A stretch of 64,000 bases of DNA from Fidelibacterota bacterium (GTDB lineage Bacteria; Fidelibacterota; Marinisomatia; SCGC-AAA003-L08; JACNLC01): assembly GCA_014381725.1 (NCBI GenBank), contig JACNLC010000070.1:50621-114620 (forward strand), given 5' to 3'. Of this stretch, positions 54,953 to 62,909 are shown piece after piece. A program made the translations under genes and the position numbers. Position 1 is the first letter of the stretch. Each line of letters opens with the position of its first letter. The notes below the pieces were generated by a model. That model was not told the origin of the DNA, ran no database searches, and worked only from the letters and a program-made list of their open reading frames with translations.

Positions 54953-55420
54953 ATGAACAAATCGACTAGTTTTTTTTCGGTTGGGAATCCACTTTATGGT
55001 GATGATGGTGTAGGGAAAGCTGTTCTTGATACACTTAAGGCATTGCCGGAATACAAGAATGCGACTTTCTTTGATGCCGGTACTGATGCACTTTCCCTCA
55101 TTGACCATTTTTCAAAAGATGGTCAAAATATCATCGTAGATGCTGCAAAAATGGGAAAATCTCCGGGTAGTGTAGTTGCGATTTCCCCTAAAGATGCTAA
55201 ATTGATTATCCAATGGGATCATCTGTCAATCCACGGTTTCGGATTAGCAGAAACATTTCAAATGGCAGAGAAAATTGGTTCTTTGCCAAAGAAAGTGATA
55301 ATTATTGGAATCGAACCGGAAGAAATAAAAATTGACAAAGGACTTTCAGAAACCGTTGTAAATGCAATACCTAAAGCAATAAATTTAATTAAGAGAGAGG
55401 TGAATATAAATGGATCCTAA
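54953..55420 (+). CDS. Hydrogenase maturation endopeptidase for the cytosolic hydrogenase
   Basis: 155 aa. FSVGNPLYGDDGVGKAV and IIVDAAKMG carry the two acidic nickel-binding residues, with a histidine in HLSIHGFGLAE, as in HycI/HyaD-type proteases. Its position directly after the large subunit makes that protein the likely substrate. It overlaps the receiver-domain gene by 11 bases, so the regulatory genes behind it belong to the same transcript. Confidence 0.92.
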   Translation: MNKSTSFFSVGNPLYGDDGVGKAVLDTLKALPEYKNATFFDAGTDALSLIDHFSKDGQNIIVDAAKMGKSPGSVVAISPKDAKLIIQWDHLSIHGFGLAETFQMAEKIGSLPKKVIIIGIEPEEIKIDKGLSETVVNAIPKAINLIKREVNINGS

Positions 55421-55805
55421 GAAGATATTAGTTATAGATGATGACATCGATCTAGTTGAGATTATCCGTATCAATTTAGAAAATGCAGGTTATTCTGTAA
55501 TTGACGCACAATCTGGAGAAAATGGTCGGAAATTGGCAATAAATCAACAACCTGATCTGATTCTTTTGGATGTAATGATGGATACAATCGATGAAGGTTT
55601 TCACACCGCATACGAATTGCGGAAAGATGAGAAAACGAAAAATATTCCTATTGTTATGCTGACTGCTGTAACACAACAAACAGGTTTTCAGTTTGACAAA
55701 GTTGGAGATGAGGATTTTCTCCCAGTGGATGAATTTATCGAAAAACCAATTAATCCGAAAAAACTGATTGATGTGGTGAGGAGTCATCTTACACCAACTG
55801 CATGA
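55410..55805 (+). CDS. Stand-alone response-regulator receiver protein
   Basis: 131 aa, a single CheY-like receiver domain with no output domain. The acidic pocket is D10-D12 in VIDDDID, the phosphorylation site is D54 in LILLDVMMD, with T84/T85 region in VMLTAV and K112 in IEKPIN. GAGAGAGG precedes the ATG inside the end of the protease gene. It overlaps the histidine kinase gene by ATGA, so the kinase is the obvious partner. Lacking a DNA-binding domain, it must act by protein contact or in a phosphorelay. Confidence 0.9.
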   Translation: MDPKKILVIDDDIDLVEIIRINLENAGYSVIDAQSGENGRKLAINQQPDLILLDVMMDTIDEGFHTAYELRKDEKTKNIPIVMLTAVTQQTGFQFDKVGDEDFLPVDEFIEKPINPKKLIDVVRSHLTPTA

Positions 55806-57160
55806 GTTTTCTGGACATACCAGAACCTATTGATGAGGATCTGTCTCGCTTTTCATCGGCACAGAGCCTAAGGCATCGTTCAAATTGGTTTATAAGACTT
55901 AGAACGATAGCAGTAGCAGTTTCAGTCATCTTAGTATTGATGGCGAAACAGGTCCTGTCAAATTTAAATCCTACTCTATTATTACTTCCTATTGGAACAC
56001 TAGCATTTGTTAATTTTCTATACTGGTTTCGTAATCAAAAAGCACAACTAACAAATCGTCAAACCGAACGATCGCTCATCAAAATTCAGATGCTATTTGA
56101 TTTAGTTATTCTGACAGTTTTGATGCATTATTCTGGCGGAATAGAAAATCCATTATTTTTCATTTATTTCATTCATGTTATTATCGCTAGTTTAATGTTC
56201 CCAGGGAAGCAAGTTTATCAGATTGCTTTTTTGGCAATAATATTGTTTACAGGAGAAGTATTATTATCGATTGATCTTTTCGGGGGGAAATTAGCTTTAT
56301 TGCAACATTACCATGTTCTAAGCGAAGCATATCATTTACACGATCAAAATTATATTTTTATGATGCTTGGGATGTTTTGGTTTGTGATTTTATTTACAGC
56401 ATTCATCGCATCGTCTATGATGAATAGATATCGCATTATTAGAGATAAATTGATCAAAAAACAAAGACAACTAATCTCAACAGAAAAAGAGAAAATTGAC
56501 TTTTTTCGTTTTGCAACACACGAGATGAAAACCCCAATGGTTACAGTTCAAAGCGCAATTGATACTATTTTAGAATTATCAAAAGATTCACTTGATGAAA
56601 AATCTATAGATTTGCTTAGAAGATCGAGGGGGAGAACACAACAGGCAATTGATATGGTAAAAGATCTAGGAGATATGACTCAAGGCACTATCCCAAATAA
56701 ATTGGAAAAATCAAAAATTGATATCTCAAATACTATTCGGAATATTGTAGATGAAGAAATGCTTAATAATCAGAATAATTTAACTATAATACAAAATATT
56801 CCATCAGATTATTGGGTTACAACATATCAAAGTTTATTTGAAAAAATTATATCTAATCTAGTATCAAATGCTATTAGATATAGTGATGATGGGGAAATTA
56901 TAATATCGTTAATACCAAAAAACACGGTGTTTGAAATTACTGTACAAGATTTTGGAATAGGCATGACTTTAGAGCAACAGCGAAAAGTTTTTGATGAATT
57001 TTACAGAGCTCCTCAAGCCAAAAAACATACAACTACGGGCACTGGACTTGGAATGTCAATTGTCAAAAGATTTATAGAAAAAATGAATGGACATATTAGT
57101 ATGAAAAGCGAAGTCGGGAAAGGCACCACTTTTAAAATGGAATTACCCGTAAATGTCTGA
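55802..57160 (+). CDS. Membrane sensor histidine kinase, RegB/PrrB-like
   Basis: 452 aa. About six transmembrane segments fill residues 30-205. The loop YSGGIENPLFF (110-120) carries the GGxxNP motif known as the quinone-binding signature of RegB/PrrB redox kinases. The HisKA helix has the phospho-acceptor H240 in FATHEMKTP, followed by the ATP-binding N box (NLVSNAIRYS), DFGIGM and GTGLGMSIVKRF. I infer that it senses the quinone pool and signals through the overlapping receiver gene. A redox kinase inside a hydrogenase operon would tie H2 metabolism to respiratory state. Confidence 0.88.
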   Translation: MSFLDIPEPIDEDLSRFSSAQSLRHRSNWFIRLRTIAVAVSVILVLMAKQVLSNLNPTLLLLPIGTLAFVNFLYWFRNQKAQLTNRQTERSLIKIQMLFDLVILTVLMHYSGGIENPLFFIYFIHVIIASLMFPGKQVYQIAFLAIILFTGEVLLSIDLFGGKLALLQHYHVLSEAYHLHDQNYIFMMLGMFWFVILFTAFIASSMMNRYRIIRDKLIKKQRQLISTEKEKIDFFRFATHEMKTPMVTVQSAIDTILELSKDSLDEKSIDLLRRSRGRTQQAIDMVKDLGDMTQGTIPNKLEKSKIDISNTIRNIVDEEMLNNQNNLTIIQNIPSDYWVTTYQSLFEKIISNLVSNAIRYSDDGEIIISLIPKNTVFEITVQDFGIGMTLEQQRKVFDEFYRAPQAKKHTTTGTGLGMSIVKRFIEKMNGHISMKSEVGKGTTFKMELPVNV

Positions 57161-57635
57161 AAGAATAAAAATAGGTGGATTGTTTGAACGAACAAATCTC
57201 TGTATGATTGAAATATTGGGGATAAAAGATGAACCAGGATCTGCAGGTCATATTTTCAAATTGTTCAGTAAACACAATATTTCGATTGAGTTTATAACTT
57301 CAAGTTTTTCAACAACAGGAGGTGGCAGTATGTCGCTTGGTATGAGCGATGAACATTGTCACAAAGTAGAAGAACTTTCTTTTTCAATTGAAGAATTAAT
57401 TAAGCCAGACAAAATTGTAAAACGACCAGCAATTGCTATGCTAACTGTTTATGGCCCACACTTTGCAGAAAAACCTCGAGTTGCAGAAATATTTTGCACT
57501 GAGTTGGGAAATAATAAAGTAAATATTCTGGGTATCTCTACTTCTATTAATAGTATTACTTGCGTAATTAATAAATGTGATTTATTCCAAGCTAAAGAAG
57601 CAATAAATCTAAAATTTGAACTTCCGGAATATTAG
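57153..57635 (+). CDS. Tandem ACT-domain protein
   Basis: 160 aa with two ACT-like folds: about 15-90 (MIEILGIKDEPGSAGHIFKL, then a STTGGGSMSL strand) and about 92-158 (AMLTVYGPHFAEKPRVAEIF, then INSITCVINKCD). The pair resembles the regulatory end of aspartokinase without its kinase domain. ACT domains bind amino acids or similar ligands. It overlaps the kinase gene by eight bases and ends the hydrogenase operon. A ligand-sensing adaptor for the kinase/receiver pair is a reasonable idea without direct support. Confidence 0.82.
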   Translation: MSERIKIGGLFERTNLCMIEILGIKDEPGSAGHIFKLFSKHNISIEFITSSFSTTGGGSMSLGMSDEHCHKVEELSFSIEELIKPDKIVKRPAIAMLTVYGPHFAEKPRVAEIFCTELGNNKVNILGISTSINSITCVINKCDLFQAKEAINLKFELPEY

Positions 57636-57645
57636 ACTGCCCAAG

Positions 57646-58038
57646 CTAAACAAATTTTGCAAAAGTTTCTATAATATTTTGTGAAACTCGAAACGGTTTT
57701 CCATCGCGTACAAATGCTCCTGAAATTTCTACTTTACTGCAAATATTTCCATTTTCATTAACAATTTTCTGATACCAATAAAATAGAACTCGACTTACTT
57801 TTGTCATTTTGCTGTGTATAATTACTTGTGAATCTAAACCAATTTCTTTTATAAAATCTACATTGGCATTTGTTATATATAAAGCAATATCAAGGTTCTT
57901 CAGTTTAGATAATGAATACCCAATTTCAGTTAATGCTTCTGACCTAGCTTCTTCAAATAATTTTAGATATTCGGCATTGTTTAGATGACCGTAAATATCA
58001 CACTCATAACTGAATATTCTTCTTTTGTAATTGAACAT
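57646..58038 (-). CDS. Hotdog-fold acyl-CoA thioesterase (YbgC/4HBT-like)
   Basis: 130 aa. The 4-hydroxybenzoyl-CoA thioesterase signature is seen in CDIYGHLNNAEYLKLFEEAR, with the usual Tyr/Asp-x-x-Gly-His-x-x-Asn pattern. It hydrolyses short or medium acyl-CoA esters. It converges with the ACT gene (ten-base gap) and starts one base away from the end of the metal permease gene on the same strand. Confidence 0.88.
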   Translation of the reverse strand: MFNYKRRIFSYECDIYGHLNNAEYLKLFEEARSEALTEIGYSLSKLKNLDIALYITNANVDFIKEIGLDSQVIIHSKMTKVSRVLFYWYQKIVNENGNICSKVEISGAFVRDGKPFRVSQNIIETFAKFV

Positions 58039-58854
58039 TTAATTTTTACTCTTTATCTGTTTTACTATTCCTAACACACTTAACATACCACCAAAAGTTA
58101 CGACAATTGATGCTCCAGTTGGTATATCAAATATGACTGATACTAGCATTCCTAAAATGCTACCCAAAATACCAAATACCCAGCCAAAAACTAATCTCTT
58201 AGTGTTTCCGTTGACAAACAATAAAGCTGTAACAGCTGGAATTATAAGAAATGAAAACACTAACAAAACCCCTGCTATTTTTACAGAGCTTGTTACTACA
58301 AACCCGAAAGTAATATAAAACAGAAAATCCCAAATTTTAGTGTGTTGTAGTTCCCTATTGTTATATTGTTTAGATGCTTCAAAAAACTTCTTTCTAAAAA
58401 ACCAATGAAACAATCCAATTATTGTGTATAACACAAAGGTAACTCCAACAATTTTTGGAGTTACAAATAGAATTGATCCCACCAATAAATGGTTGAGATG
58501 TTCTGCACCTTTCGGGGATTTACTGAACAAAACAATCATCATTGCGGCGGCAACCACATAAGTAATTCCTATAATAGCTTCCTGTGGTACTTTGCCATTT
58601 TTTGATCTCGTGATTGCAAAAAGTAATGCTCCTATAAAAGTGAAACCAAGTGCAATCAAATAGGTTGGGACACTGTCGTGCCCCAACCCTATTAAAATCC
58701 CAATTGCTGTGCCTAATGCAGCAACCTGAGCCAATGCCAAATCCACAAAAATTACACCGCGTGAAACTACATGTAAACCAAGATAAACATGAATTCCTGT
58801 TAATACAAATGTAGCCAACAATGGCCATAAGATTAAATCGAAATATCCTAACAT
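58039..58854 (-). CDS. Metal ABC transporter permease (zinc/manganese/iron type)
   Basis: 271 aa, about eight transmembrane segments. SRGVIFVDLALAQVAALG and SSVKIAGVLLVFSFLIIPA are conserved in the ABC-3 family (ZnuB, MntB). It would move a divalent metal across the inner membrane with an ATPase. No ATP-binding subunit gene is present beside it or anywhere in the window. It overlaps the binding-protein gene by one base (TAATG). Confidence 0.92.
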   Translation of the reverse strand: MLGYFDLILWPLLATFVLTGIHVYLGLHVVSRGVIFVDLALAQVAALGTAIGILIGLGHDSVPTYLIALGFTFIGALLFAITRSKNGKVPQEAIIGITYVVAAAMMIVLFSKSPKGAEHLNHLLVGSILFVTPKIVGVTFVLYTIIGLFHWFFRKKFFEASKQYNNRELQHTKIWDFLFYITFGFVVTSSVKIAGVLLVFSFLIIPAVTALLFVNGNTKRLVFGWVFGILGSILGMLVSVIFDIPTGASIVVTFGGMLSVLGIVKQIKSKN

Positions 58855-59732
58855 TATTTCTCCAATGCTTCTGTTAGTGCTTTAAGATTGAACTCAAACA
58901 TTTGTATGTAGGAATCTACTCCAGAAATAGCTCCAACTGATTGTGCTATTTTTACAACATTTACACCTGTTTTAAGGTTTAAAAAATCAGGAGCTTTGTT
59001 GCTAAAATAAGGTTCCATTGCCATTACTTTAACATTGTCAGATTGGATAATCCTAATCAGTTTATCCAAATGTGTAGGAGTAGGTGTTATCCCTGGTTTC
59101 GGCTCCACAAATTGCACTACTTCTAGACCAAATCTTTCGCTAAAATATGGCCAAGAATTGTGATAGAATATCACTTTTTTGCCAACTAGATTTTTGAATT
59201 CTACTTCCCATTTTTTCATTAATTGATTTACATCATTAGTAAACTTTAGCAATTGAGATGTAAAATATTCACGACCATCTGGATCGGCTTCAATTAATGC
59301 ATTTGTAATAGTTTCAGCAATGATTATTCCATTTATTGGATCAAGCCAATAATGTGGATTTCCCTTGCTATGAATATCACCCATGCTCGCATCAATTTTA
59401 TCGGTTGGAACTTCTAAACGGTTGATATTTTGTGAACAATCTACAATTTGCAATTTATTATTTCGAGATCCATCAATAATTTGTCTGGACCATAAATCCA
59501 ATTCCATACCAACTTGCAAATAAACATCTGCTCGTCTGACTTTCATCATATACGATGGTAAAACTTCTACATAGTGCGGATCTTGATTCCCTCGTGCAAT
59601 ACTAGTAACTGTTATCCGTTTCCCGCCGATTGTTTTAGCAATATCCTCAAAATCAGTAATTGAAGTTACTACGCGAACCTTACCAAATAAAATTGTACTT
59701 ACTAATAACATTAAAACTGTTAATTTCTTCAT
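58854..59732 (-). CDS. Metal ABC transporter substrate-binding protein (ZnuA/MntA-like)
   Basis: 292 aa with a signal peptide (about 1-17). Metal-ligand histidines of the cluster 9 family are at NQDPHYVEV, GNPHYWLDP and FYHNSWPYF, with the last acid ligand expected near MEPYFSNK. The long His-rich loop of ZnuA is absent. Zinc, manganese or iron are all possible substrates. Behind it are the permease gene and upstream a His-rich outer-membrane protein gene, which together suggest an envelope-wide uptake route. Confidence 0.92.
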   Translation of the reverse strand: MKKLTVLMLLVSTILFGKVRVVTSITDFEDIAKTIGGKRITVTSIARGNQDPHYVEVLPSYMMKVRRADVYLQVGMELDLWSRQIIDGSRNNKLQIVDCSQNINRLEVPTDKIDASMGDIHSKGNPHYWLDPINGIIIAETITNALIEADPDGREYFTSQLLKFTNDVNQLMKKWEVEFKNLVGKKVIFYHNSWPYFSERFGLEVVQFVEPKPGITPTPTHLDKLIRIIQSDNVKVMAMEPYFSNKAPDFLNLKTGVNVVKIAQSVGAISGVDSYIQMFEFNLKALTEALEK

Positions 59733-59751
59733 TATATTCTCCTAATCTCGG

Positions 59752-60765
59752 TTAAAATTGATGGGGTTTATGTGGACCAAGTGCCCAAATAATTTGCCCT
59801 AAAATATTTAAATTTGTTTCGCCTCCATGGTTTTCTTGCGAAACCGTTAATCTAAATACTGACGACTCTTCTGCAGGACTAAAACCAAAAAAAGCACCAA
59901 CAGATTGATGTTTTTCTTCTTCAATATTAAAGAAATATATGCAATCTGTAATTACACCAATATTCCATCTTTTGTTGAATTGGTAATTCATCCACGAATA
60001 TCCAGCAAGTTTGGATTTATTATCTGGGTTATCAATTGGACTTTTTCTAAATATCTCACCTTGCCATGTTATAGATCTGTAAGTGTCAGGTCTCCATTTG
60101 AATTTAAAATCCATTTCAAAAACATGATGCAGATGTGATTCAGAATTTTCAATATCTCGATAATAACCACTACCAATTTCTAAATGAGTAACATCGTTCA
60201 AATCAAAGAAATGTGATAATCTAGCAGAAATCGCAGTTGCTGTTTCTTCAGAATGTTCATCCGGATCTTCTTCTTCATCATGGCTATGAGCAGTTCCCAT
60301 TGCTTTTGTGAAATATCCAGCAGATAGTTTTGAATACCAAGATAATGGAAGTAACCAATTTGATTCCACTCCCAGTGTTCCCCACATTTCGTCCCCTAAC
60401 ATATCTTGCATAGATTTTGGTGCTTCAATAAAAAATAAAGTATGGGCATGTTCTTTATTAATCTTACCAATATCAGGTCTAAATTTGCCGAACCTCATAC
60501 CAAGATTAAACGGCAAACCTCTTTCAAGTGAAATCACGGCCTCTTCTAAATGAATAGCTTCATGATCTGCGTGTTTGTGTAAAAATACATCAGCTCGAGC
60601 AAAAGGGTTTACATAACCCTGAATAGCAAGCTCAACTCCGGATGAAGAAATTCCTCCATCTTGATCAATAATTAAATCTCCAATGGCACTAATGTCAGGA
60701 TTGACCGTTGTTTGCGAAAATGCAAAGCCAATCACAAGTAAAGCAAAAAACATAATCTTTTTCAT
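59752..60765 (-). CDS. Outer-membrane beta-barrel protein with His/acid-rich loop
   Basis: 337 aa with a signal peptide (MKKIMFFALLVIGFAFSQ). Alternating amphipathic strands and a final aromatic residue pattern (…KPHQF) suit a porin-like barrel. A loop at about 158-172, HSHDEEEDPDEHSEE, plus HKHADHEAIH and HLHHVF, is rich in metal-binding residues. It is 19 bases upstream of the metal-binding protein gene. A role in metal passage across the outer membrane is inferred from the loop and neighbours. Confidence 0.8.
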   Translation of the reverse strand: MKKIMFFALLVIGFAFSQTTVNPDISAIGDLIIDQDGGISSSGVELAIQGYVNPFARADVFLHKHADHEAIHLEEAVISLERGLPFNLGMRFGKFRPDIGKINKEHAHTLFFIEAPKSMQDMLGDEMWGTLGVESNWLLPLSWYSKLSAGYFTKAMGTAHSHDEEEDPDEHSEETATAISARLSHFFDLNDVTHLEIGSGYYRDIENSESHLHHVFEMDFKFKWRPDTYRSITWQGEIFRKSPIDNPDNKSKLAGYSWMNYQFNKRWNIGVITDCIYFFNIEEEKHQSVGAFFGFSPAEESSVFRLTVSQENHGGETNLNILGQIIWALGPHKPHQF

Positions 60766-60833
60766 AATTAAAATCCTCTAAAATTTTGTAAAAATAAAAA
60801 TACAGGTGTTAACCAATAACTTCCTGAAACCAA

Positions 60834-60957
60834 CTTATAGAATCCTTTAAACCGATTTTAAAAAAATAGTAAATCTATTTTTAATGAAATAAATCTATTG
60901 CAATAATTTTATATATTGATTAACCAACTAAGTGGTTTATCAAAGGATTCTTATAAG
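60834..60957. repeat. Imperfect inverted-repeat element
   Basis: cttatagaatcctttaaacc (60834-60853) is the imperfect complement of ggtttatcaaaggattc... (60934-60957); the right arm has a three-base and a one-base insertion. The arms are about 80 bases apart. The right arm recurs near 43058. The 124-bp unit looks like a small non-autonomous mobile element or a long hairpin; no target-site duplication was established. Confidence 0.4.
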
Positions 60958-60973
60958 TTTGATATGTGATTCT

Positions 60974-61291
60974 TTAACTTTGAGGAGGTGCGCGAGACAG
61001 ATGATTATCAAATTCAACATTGATAATCGTTTCGTCTGAAAAACAATAAAATTGGGAGTAATTATTTTTTGATGTTTCAAAATCTATATTGATATTTTCA
61101 GCAGAATAATTTTGGATGACTTGCATCCATTCGCATTTATGATGGTTACCGTGGTCGTGTTTTTCACAATGTTCGTGGCAAATTTCAACACCATTATGAT
61201 TTTCTGAATCATGTTCATGAAACAGAAAATGCCCTGTTGGTCCGTGAACCAACATTAAAACCGTGATTATTATGAATAATTTTCTAAACAT
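60974..61291 (-). CDS. Small exported histidine-rich protein
   Basis: About 105 aa from the ATG at 61291 (in-frame GTG and TTG codons lie just upstream). The first 20 residues are a hydrophobic leader. Residues about 22-52 contain many His and Cys (FHEHDSENHNG, CHEHCEKHDHGNHHKC), a likely metal-binding segment, and the C terminus is LSRAPPQS. It is not assigned to a characterised family; its style is like DUF2946-type envelope proteins. It lies beside metal-uptake genes and divergent to the MarR gene, which may control it. Confidence 0.75.
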   Translation of the reverse strand: MFRKLFIIITVLMLVHGPTGHFLFHEHDSENHNGVEICHEHCEKHDHGNHHKCEWMQVIQNYSAENINIDFETSKNNYSQFYCFSDETIINVEFDNHLSRAPPQS

Positions 61292-61397
61292 CACCAATAA
61301 TTTACTACAAAAGAATCATATCAACAAACCAAGCTTGAAGATTGTTTCTGTATATTTTAAACAATTTCATTTGGTATAAATTACAAATTCCTAATAA

Positions 61398-61414
61398 ATT
61401 AAACATAGTTTAAT
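61398..61414. promoter_or_regulatory. Palindromic operator candidate before the MarR gene
   Basis: ATTAAAC-ATA-GTTTAAT is a perfect 7-bp inverted repeat 20 bases before the ATG, and a further half site (ggtttaat, 61423-61430) follows. Its size and place fit an autoregulatory MarR operator. It lies in the 142-bp spacer shared with the His-rich protein gene. Confidence 0.5.
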
Positions 61415-61433
61415 ATTAACAAGGTTTAATAAT

Positions 61434-61991
61434 ATGATTCATAACAACACACTTATTGAAAATATTCGGATATTGACGCAAGTTACTCAAACAATTTGTG
61501 AAGAAAATTATCTTGAAAAAGCAACAACAATACCTCTTTCAAGAAATCAGTTTTTTGTTTTAACAATACTGTATATGTCCGGGACCAAAACACTAAGCAA
61601 ATTGGCTGAAATCTTAAAAATCAGCAATGCTGCCGCAGGGAAAAACATAGAAAAACTTCTTTCTCATCAATTGATAGAAAGAAAAAATCCTGTAGATGAT
61701 AGACGGACATTAAACATTACAATACTTTCAAAGGGTAAAAGAATTGTAGAAAAATATCAAGATGTAAAAGAATCCTACCAGAATTCTACACTTTTGGCAT
61801 TTAGTGACGATGAAAAAAAACTATTTACACAATTAATACGCAAATATATTCGCAACAGCATTCACCCCGAAGAGAACCTTGATTTAATTTGTTTATTATG
61901 TAATGGGACTTGCGGCGAAGAATGTGTAATTAAAAGCTGTAAGGGATTATGCTCTCGGCATCCACAAAGAGAGGATGAAGAAGCTAAATAA
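61434..61991 (+). CDS. MarR-family regulator with C-terminal cysteine cluster
   Basis: 185 aa. A winged helix-turn-helix (about 38-110, with LSKLAEILKISNAAAGKNIEKL and DDRRTLNITI) identifies the MarR family. The last 35 residues hold six Cys and a His: C153, C156, C160, C164, C169, C173, H176 (CLLCNGTCGEECVIKSCKGL region). Such a tail could hold an Fe-S cluster or zinc/nickel and make DNA binding redox- or metal-responsive. It lies between metal-uptake genes and a second HybA/HybB pair, 36 bases before the latter. Confidence 0.9.
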   Translation: MIHNNTLIENIRILTQVTQTICEENYLEKATTIPLSRNQFFVLTILYMSGTKTLSKLAEILKISNAAAGKNIEKLLSHQLIERKNPVDDRRTLNITILSKGKRIVEKYQDVKESYQNSTLLAFSDDEKKLFTQLIRKYIRNSIHPEENLDLICLLCNGTCGEECVIKSCKGLCSRHPQREDEEAK

Positions 61992-62027
61992 ACTTTTGGG
62001 CTAATAAAAATATTACGGAGAAATAAT

Positions 62028-62909
62028 TTGCAATCACGACGAGATTTTTTAAAAACACTAACTTCTGCTTTAGGGGCTGGTGCTGGTATTCTGTCAGCTT
62101 CTGAAAAAAATAAACTTGACAATAATAGGTTTGGAGTATTGTCAGATTTAACACTTTGTGTAGGATGCCGAAAATGTGAGTGGGCATGTAACGAAGCAAA
62201 TGAATTGCCGAATGAATCCATTGACAAATTCGACGATACATCTGTATTCCAAAACTTTCGCAGACCAAGTTCAACTCAATTTACGGTTGTTAATCGGTTT
62301 CAGGAAAAAGGACTAAACAAAACTCCATTAGATGTTAAGGTGCAGTGTATGCACTGTGAACATCCAGCGTGTGTTTCTGCTTGTATCGTTGGAGCATTAC
62401 AGAAAACATCTTTTGGTGCTGTTACTTACGATGATTGGAAATGCATAGGTTGTCGCTATTGTATGGTTGCGTGTCCTTTCCAAGTTCCAGCGTATGAATA
62501 TGAAAATACCTTAACGCCAAAAGTAATGAAATGTGATATGTGTTTTGAAAAGGTTCAAAAACATGGGCAACTGCCCGCGTGTGTTGAAATTTGTCCAAGA
62601 GAAGCCATTGTTTTTGGCAAAAGAAGTGAGTTGTTACAAATTGCCAAAGACAGAATTAACAAAAATCCCGAACGCTATATTGACCACATTTATGGTGAAT
62701 ATGAAGTTGGAGGAACATCTTGGATATATCTTTCAAATGTGCCATTTTCTGAAGTTGGTTTTCCAAAATTGCCACACAAAGCCCCTCCAGAACTTACAGA
62801 ATCCATTCAGCATGGAATCTTTAAGGGATTTAGCGGCCCCATCCTTTTATTCGGTTTGATTGGAATTTTGATGCGTGCAAACAGAAAGGGAAAAGACATT
62901 GAGCAATAA
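62028..62909 (+). CDS. HybA-like Fe-S protein with canonical Tat signal (second copy)
   Basis: 293 aa from a TTG start at 62028 with GGAG seven bases upstream. The leader QSRRDFLKTLTSALGAG is a textbook twin-arginine signal. Four cysteine groups (LCVGCRKCEWAC; CMHCEHPACVSAC; CIGCRYCMVACP; KCDMC with CVEICP) match four [4Fe-4S] clusters, and a C-terminal helix (PILLFGLIGILMRA) anchors it. It is homologous to hybA at 48367 but clearly diverged. No catalytic subunit precedes it, so a partner to the right of the window is expected. Confidence 0.93.
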   Translation: MQSRRDFLKTLTSALGAGAGILSASEKNKLDNNRFGVLSDLTLCVGCRKCEWACNEANELPNESIDKFDDTSVFQNFRRPSSTQFTVVNRFQEKGLNKTPLDVKVQCMHCEHPACVSACIVGALQKTSFGAVTYDDWKCIGCRYCMVACPFQVPAYEYENTLTPKVMKCDMCFEKVQKHGQLPACVEICPREAIVFGKRSELLQIAKDRINKNPERYIDHIYGEYEVGGTSWIYLSNVPFSEVGFPKLPHKAPPELTESIQHGIFKGFSGPILLFGLIGILMRANRKGKDIEQ

